Shown: positions 59,493 through 64,000 of the stretch, one piece after another | Position numbering within the stretch: the first letter of the stretch is position 1 | Layout of the letters: every line of letters begins with the position of its first letter | NCBI GenBank assembly: GCA_027382625.1 | Contig: JAJKFJ010021837.1 | Location: 1 to 64,000 of the forward strand | Direction: 5' to 3' | Origin: Tetmemena sp. SeJ-2015 | Taxonomy: Eukaryota; Ciliophora; Spirotrichea; Sporadotrichida; Oxytrichidae | Length of the DNA stretch: 64,000 nucleotides | Notes under the pieces: model-generated | Seen by the model: only the letters and a program-made list of their open reading frames with translations | Told to the model about the DNA's origin: nothing | The model's database searches: none | Translations under genes and position numbers: made by a program

Positions 59493-62400
59493 ATGTTCCC
59501 AAATATCAAAGTGGCTATCCGAGTACGCCCTGCAAGGCAGTTCGAAAATAATTTAAAGCATAAGATAACTAAGATAAGTATCGACTAAGAGAGATCCATA
59601 AATTTGTAATCATAATTTTTTAAAATTTAATTTCATAAGATATAAAGTTTAATAAGGTAAGGAATTTTTGAGTCATATTTTAAGCTGCTTATTTAAGATT
59701 TACACTCATTTAGTCTTTTCCTAAGCACAGTTTTATAGGATGTTAAACTTACCGTAAAATAACTATAACCCTTGAGGGGACTAAGTCGAAGAGAAAATTA
59801 ATTCATCAATTTTTTATCTTAAAATGTTCAAGTTTGATAAGATTTTTGACCAGGGTTCTTCTTAAGAGGAAATCTATGAACACAAATTTAAATTAAATGT
59901 TCTATTTGTTTTTAAAAACAGCTACAAATCAGCTACCTCGTAAAAAAGGTGATTGAGGTAAGACTATCCCCCAATTTAGATTACTTGATAAGGTGTGGTG
60001 GATTTCGTCGTAACGCTTGCTTATAGGGATTCAATGCGACAGTACTAGTTTATGGCTAGACAGGATCGGGCAAAACCTACACCATGGAGGGTTACGAATA
60101 CACTAAGATTGAAGAGCTTTCCTCAAAAGGCGTATATACCTCCATGGCTCCTTAATTCCCTCTAAATATGGACAATGTGGGTATTTCCGTCAGAACTATC
60201 ATCGAATTTTTTCACCAAAGAGAGAAGATAAAACCTCATCTTGCATTTATTAAAAGCTAGAGAGTGAATTATTTGAATGAATTTTTAAATCTGAGACACC
60301 GTTTCAAGTACTATGTGAGCTTCCTGCAAATTTACAATGAGAAAGTTTATGACTTACTGAATGAGGAAAGCGCTGAGAGCAATTTTTCGAATCAACCGGA
60401 CTTGAAAGTGAGAATGAACGCGCAAAATAATTATCAGATTGATAACCTGTTTTTGTTCGAGGTATAGGATCAAGAGGAAACTATTTAGCTATATAACTAA
60501 GGAGTCAAGAATAAGATAGTCTCTTCTCACAAAATGAATCATGCTTCAAGCAGATCTCATTGCATTTTCAGTATCCAAGTTGACTAAATTAAATACTCTA
60601 ATGTATATTATGGATTGATGATATTATTATAACTAAATGCCTGATGCAGATTCTTAGGACGGTATCGACAATTTTGAGACAGTGAAGCCAATCACTTCTT
60701 CAAAGATGTTCTTGGTAGATTTGGCAGGCAGTGAGCGAATATCTCTATTAGGTACTTAAGATAAAGTAGCACAGAGAGAAACAATTGAGATAAATAAGTC
60801 ACTTATGATACTAAGGAAGTGCATAGGCGCTCTAGAGTAAAACTCAGTAAATAAGGAGGACAAGAACCATGTTCCATACAGAGAGAGTAAACTCACTTAG
60901 ATCTTACGCCAGAGTTTAGGGGGCAACTCATACTGCCTCATGATTGCTTGCATCTCCCCAGATGATAATAACTTTGAGGAGAGCATTCAAACGCTAACCT
61001 ATGCTATGAAGACTAACAGCATCAGGAATAAGCAAACATAGATACTCTATTATATATTTCTTGAAAGCCTGTTAAGAATAAAGATAACACTGCAATCATA
61101 AACAATATATTGAATTGTATAAGAGTTAATATAAACAACATAAGAGCTCGCAACTCTTCGTTGGAGAAATCTATAAGTAGGAAAATGGCGGCAGCTGCAG
61201 GAGGCTCTTTCAAGAAAGCAATTGGAAATGTATATCCAGTATTGGCCAGAGAATTTTCAGAGTCACCCACAGCTCACCGTCAAGTCACTCTCAAAAATAG
61301 GAAAGAGTTCAGTCTTCCAAAAGCGAACATATTTTCACATAAATATTAGATTACTTAAGCGATGCATAGTATAAAGATCTAGGACGATTCATTTCTAGAG
61401 AGGGGGAACTCTCCAGACTCTCAAACCACTACTTCATCTTTCGCACTGAAGGAAATACAAAATGCAATTCAAAAGGGCAACACTCTATCAAGAGAGACAG
61501 TGACTTTACTAGAGCAACTAATCAATAAGCAAAAAGAGATTAATGCTCTTAAGCAAAGCAAAGGAGAGGAGTACAATAGCTTTTACAAGCAAGAGCTGCA
61601 GCAACTAAGAGAAGAAAATAGAGAACTCAGAAAGCAACTTCTCCTCACTTATATATAATGTTTAAGATTGCGATACTTTAATTATCAGCTGAGCATGTAG
61701 CGAAAGAAGATGAATTTAAGTATGGATAGGGATGATGAGGATCGAGGAAGGTTAGAATTTGAAGAGAGGAGGACTAACTCCAGCTCGCTCAAGATTCCTC
61801 AATCTCAAATGCAAAAGTCAACAATTCAATTACCCAAGTATGAAAAGATCCATTATACTTCTAATTGTAAACTTGCCAATTTATTTGAGATAGAAGAACA
61901 GAAGCAGATAAAATTTTCAAGAACACCGATGAAGGCTAATCCCTTGGAATACAACTAGGACAGACTAAGTAAGCAGCCTAATAGACAGAGAGACATGTCC
62001 CTCTCAAATAACAAGTATGAAAGTTTGAATTTCGATATGACGCAAACATCTGGAAACAAGAAAGACTTCCTCTCTCATTCACTCCTTCAAGAGTAGATAA
62101 AGAAGAATAGTGATGAGATAAAGTAGTTGAGGAATATGCTCAAGAGCACTCTCAATAAAACTATCGACCAAGAGAACATACTCAAGAGAGAAACTGATCA
62201 TTAGAGTGCTAATCTAGTAAAGAAATCTCAGCATCTCAAGTCTAAGCCAGAGTAAAGCTATATCGACTACTCTCCTGCAAAGACCAAATTAGATTTTAAA
62301 GTAGCAAAAGGCAACACCAGGAATCTCTCTACGGGAAATATATAATAATCATTAATATTTAAGTTAAGTGAAAGTAACTGGATGATAGCATAGTGAAGCG

Positions 62401-63035
62401 ATCGCTTTAGAATACCTCATTCTATGGTCAGATTGGGGAGTTGAATCACAAGAAGACGTTTGATAACACTTCTATGCTAAGGTACCAACTGAACAAGCAA
62501 CCACCTGTATTCTACATTCAAAATATGCCTATCGGAGCAAAGTCACTCTTCTTCAATAACTACAATATAATTTTCTTATTTTAATTGTTAATTTCTCTTT
62601 ATCATATTTAGTAAATATGGATCTGAAGAACGAAGATTAGCGACATACCTATGAAGAGTGGAAGCGGCATCAGTAGCAGTATGAGTAGTCTAGAAGAGAT
62701 AAGGAAATGGAAAGTAATAAGGAAATTTCAGGTTCCAGGCGACCTCCAGTGACTGAGCACCTCAGAACCACCAAAGATGAGATCTCTATAAAATAGTCTG
62801 AGATGATAAGACGCTCCCAAAACAAAGAACTCGATCTAGGACTCATTCAAGATATAGACCCCTACAAAATTAATCTTCAATTCCTTACAATAAGTTTCAA
62901 ATTTTCACAGGGCCAGTAAACGTGACTGGCAAGGAAAGTAGTAAAGTCTCTCTGAGAAAGAAGGAAAGTTAAAAGGGGGTGCTGTCAGAGCTAGGAAAGA
63001 AAATTAAGAACATGTTCGAGTTCTAAACTAGGTGA
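59493..63035 (+). CDS. Kinesin with N-terminal motor
   Basis: A microtubule motor ATPase. The start ATG 59493 gives FPNIKVAIRVRPARQFE, the usual first strand of the motor. After an intron (from GTAAGG at about 59656) come FKFDKIFDQGSSQEEIYE, then SYLVKKVIE|GFNATVLVYGQ, P-loop GQTGSGKTYTMEG (about 60050-60090), YYVSFLQIYNEKVYDLLNEE, switch I NHASSRSHC (60537), switch II LVDLAGSERI (60712) and YRESKLTQILRQSLGG (60876). PVKNKDNT marks the neck. A coiled coil (LEQLINKQKEINALKQ, then LQQLREENRELRKQLL; 61500-61650) and a polar Gln/Ser-rich tail follow to TGA 63033-63035. Introns are about 30-90 bases (e.g. about 60601-60658); one frame change near 59815 in a T run is unexplained. The subfamily was not determined. 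Catalytic motifs are complete, so it looks functional. Confidence 0.9.
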
Positions 63036-63102
63036 CTTCCCTTAAAATTTTATGAAATTTTATTTCAAGTAAGTGAAACTACAAACTTAGGTTTTAATTT
63101 CT

Positions 63103-63626
63103 TCAAATTTGTAACAATGAAAAGTTTTATAAGTCACTTATGCTCATGAATGAATAGGTAGATAAAGAAATCTAATTAGAATCAAAGGTAGGTGATGCTG
63201 CTGTTATTTGGGGAGTATTGAACACCATTTATTAAGTATTGCTTGTTACCTCTGGCTCTATTTGTAATTGAGACATCAAGCCCCCACTGCTTATATAAGG
63301 ATTCTGATTGACGGCAGGTATTGGATTAGTTCCAATCATTTCAAATAATTTTATATTAGTGATAGGGTTGTAGCCTAACCCGAACTTACTCGAGTTTAAT
63401 TGAAGTTAAGCGCTGCCCTAAGATAGGAGTTAGATATGTCTCTGTGGTTTTAGCTGCCGTTGAGCCTCAAGTCTCTTCTGGCTGAGCTTAATGAAGAATG
63501 GTTTATGGTCTTGCTTGAGTAGGGTTAGTCATTTTAAATGGCTGACTGGTTCATTAAATTCCCTTATAAAGACTGATTCAAAGGAGAGGCTACTCCAAAG
63601 TGCTTAGGAAGCACCTTCCTCATCAT
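63103..63626 (-). CDS. Unknown gene, convergent with the kinesin gene
   Basis: The - strand frame from ATG 63626 reads RKVLPKHFGVASPLNQSLQG and NHSSLSSARRDLRLNGSQ. A GTAAGT...CAG intron of 86 bases (63304-63389) then switches frame in phase 0 to NPYISSGGLMSQLQIEPEV and ends at TGA 63103-63105 (SLSTYSFMSISDLQ before it). It is Ser/Asn/Gln-rich and probably disordered. The true start may lie further upstream. An alternative frame without the intron is also open over part of it, which lowers certainty. Its stop is 68 bases from the kinesin stop, typical of tightly packed convergent genes. No domain recognised. Confidence 0.5.
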
Positions 63627-64000
63627 TATAAAGAAACATACCAATAATTCATTTCAGCTTATAAGCAAAATTATGTTTTAATGGTCATCTAGTCTCAGAT
63701 TCTTTAAAAGCAAGTCTTCTTCTAGAGAAGCAAGTGGACTTGGATTCAAATTTAAAATAAGAAGAAATATTAGAATTAGCAGTAGTGTGATACTTAGATA
63801 TAGATACTTAGCCAGGGATTACACCTATATCCTCAAGCTGAATCTGATCTTAAGATTTCTCCACGCTTTATTTATTCAGCTAAACTTAAAACCATTATCA
63901 AATTAATCGTATAGAATTTACATATTTCATTTACTTCTCGTAATCATTCATCCTTCCATTAGATTGTTGGTGCCTCCTTTCATTTATCTAGCGCTCTAAG
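63627..64000. other. Right edge; nothing firmly assigned
   Basis: May contain upstream exons of the - strand gene. Short - strand stretches are open with TAA/TAG as Gln, but I could not link them. Confidence 0.3.

Noticed and set aside
1..64000. CRISPR arrays, rRNA and tRNA genes
   Set aside because: No regularly spaced short repeats, and I saw no cloverleaf with a conserved GGTTCGANTCC box or any rRNA core sequence. A tRNA scan was not possible, so a diverged tRNA cannot be excluded.

Overview
This window looks like micronuclear (germline) DNA of a hypotrich ciliate of the Oxytricha/Stylonychia kind. Three things show it. First, every convincing gene reads through TAA and TAG as glutamine and stops at TGA. 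Second, the DNA is very AT-rich and its genes have short GT-AG introns. Third, it carries degenerate TBE transposons: a Tc1/mariner-type transposase, a 22-kDa-type ORF and a C2H2 zinc-finger/kinase ORF, with an end that runs into the hypotrich telomere repeat G4T4. Because of the code, standard-code ORFs miss almost all the real genes. Those below were found by reading frames with TAA/TAG as Gln and comparing repeated stretches within the window. Exon edges are approximate unless stated.

The core of the window (about 0.7 to 58.7 kb) is a head-to-tail array of seven diverged paralogues, all on the + strand, of one multi-exon gene that I do not recognise (called T0 to T6 here). Exons are labelled A (start, ends at GTAAG), B, C, D, E (weak), F (longest, about 120 codons) and G (last, ends at TGA). 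Placements: T0 0.7-5.5 kb (first exon not found), T1 5.8-24.6 kb (split by about 14 kb of inserted DNA), T2 25.0-28.7, T3 32.5-37.0, T4 38.7-43.9, T5 45.7-52.4, T6 54.2-58.7 kb.

The array is loaded with germline-type insertions. These are two large degenerate TBE elements (9.3-11.1+ and 29.2-32.4 kb), three short TBE remnants, several foldback elements (7.4-8.4, 19.2-19.4, 19.6-21.1, 22.2-23.1, 42.4-42.9, 47.7-48.2, 52.6-53.2 and 56.8-57.3 kb), and a mobile family of about 400 bp (element X) with TAGCTGA-type ends. Three insertions lie inside exons between two TA dinucleotides, and removing the DNA with one TA restores the paralogues' reading frame each time. They therefore behave like internal eliminated sequences (IESs). 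A broken, partly inverted ubiquitin sequence lies in T3. A 6-kb stretch at 10.4-16.7 kb has clearly higher GC and no recognisable genes beyond TBE remains.

The right end (58.8-64 kb) is ordinary gene space: a short unknown gene, a well-preserved N-terminal-motor kinesin gene with short introns (59.5-63.0 kb), and a convergent unknown gene on the - strand. No IES was recognised in the kinesin gene.

Several AT patches dominated by long A and T runs look like poorly corrected long-read consensus, and frame breaks there should not be over-read.
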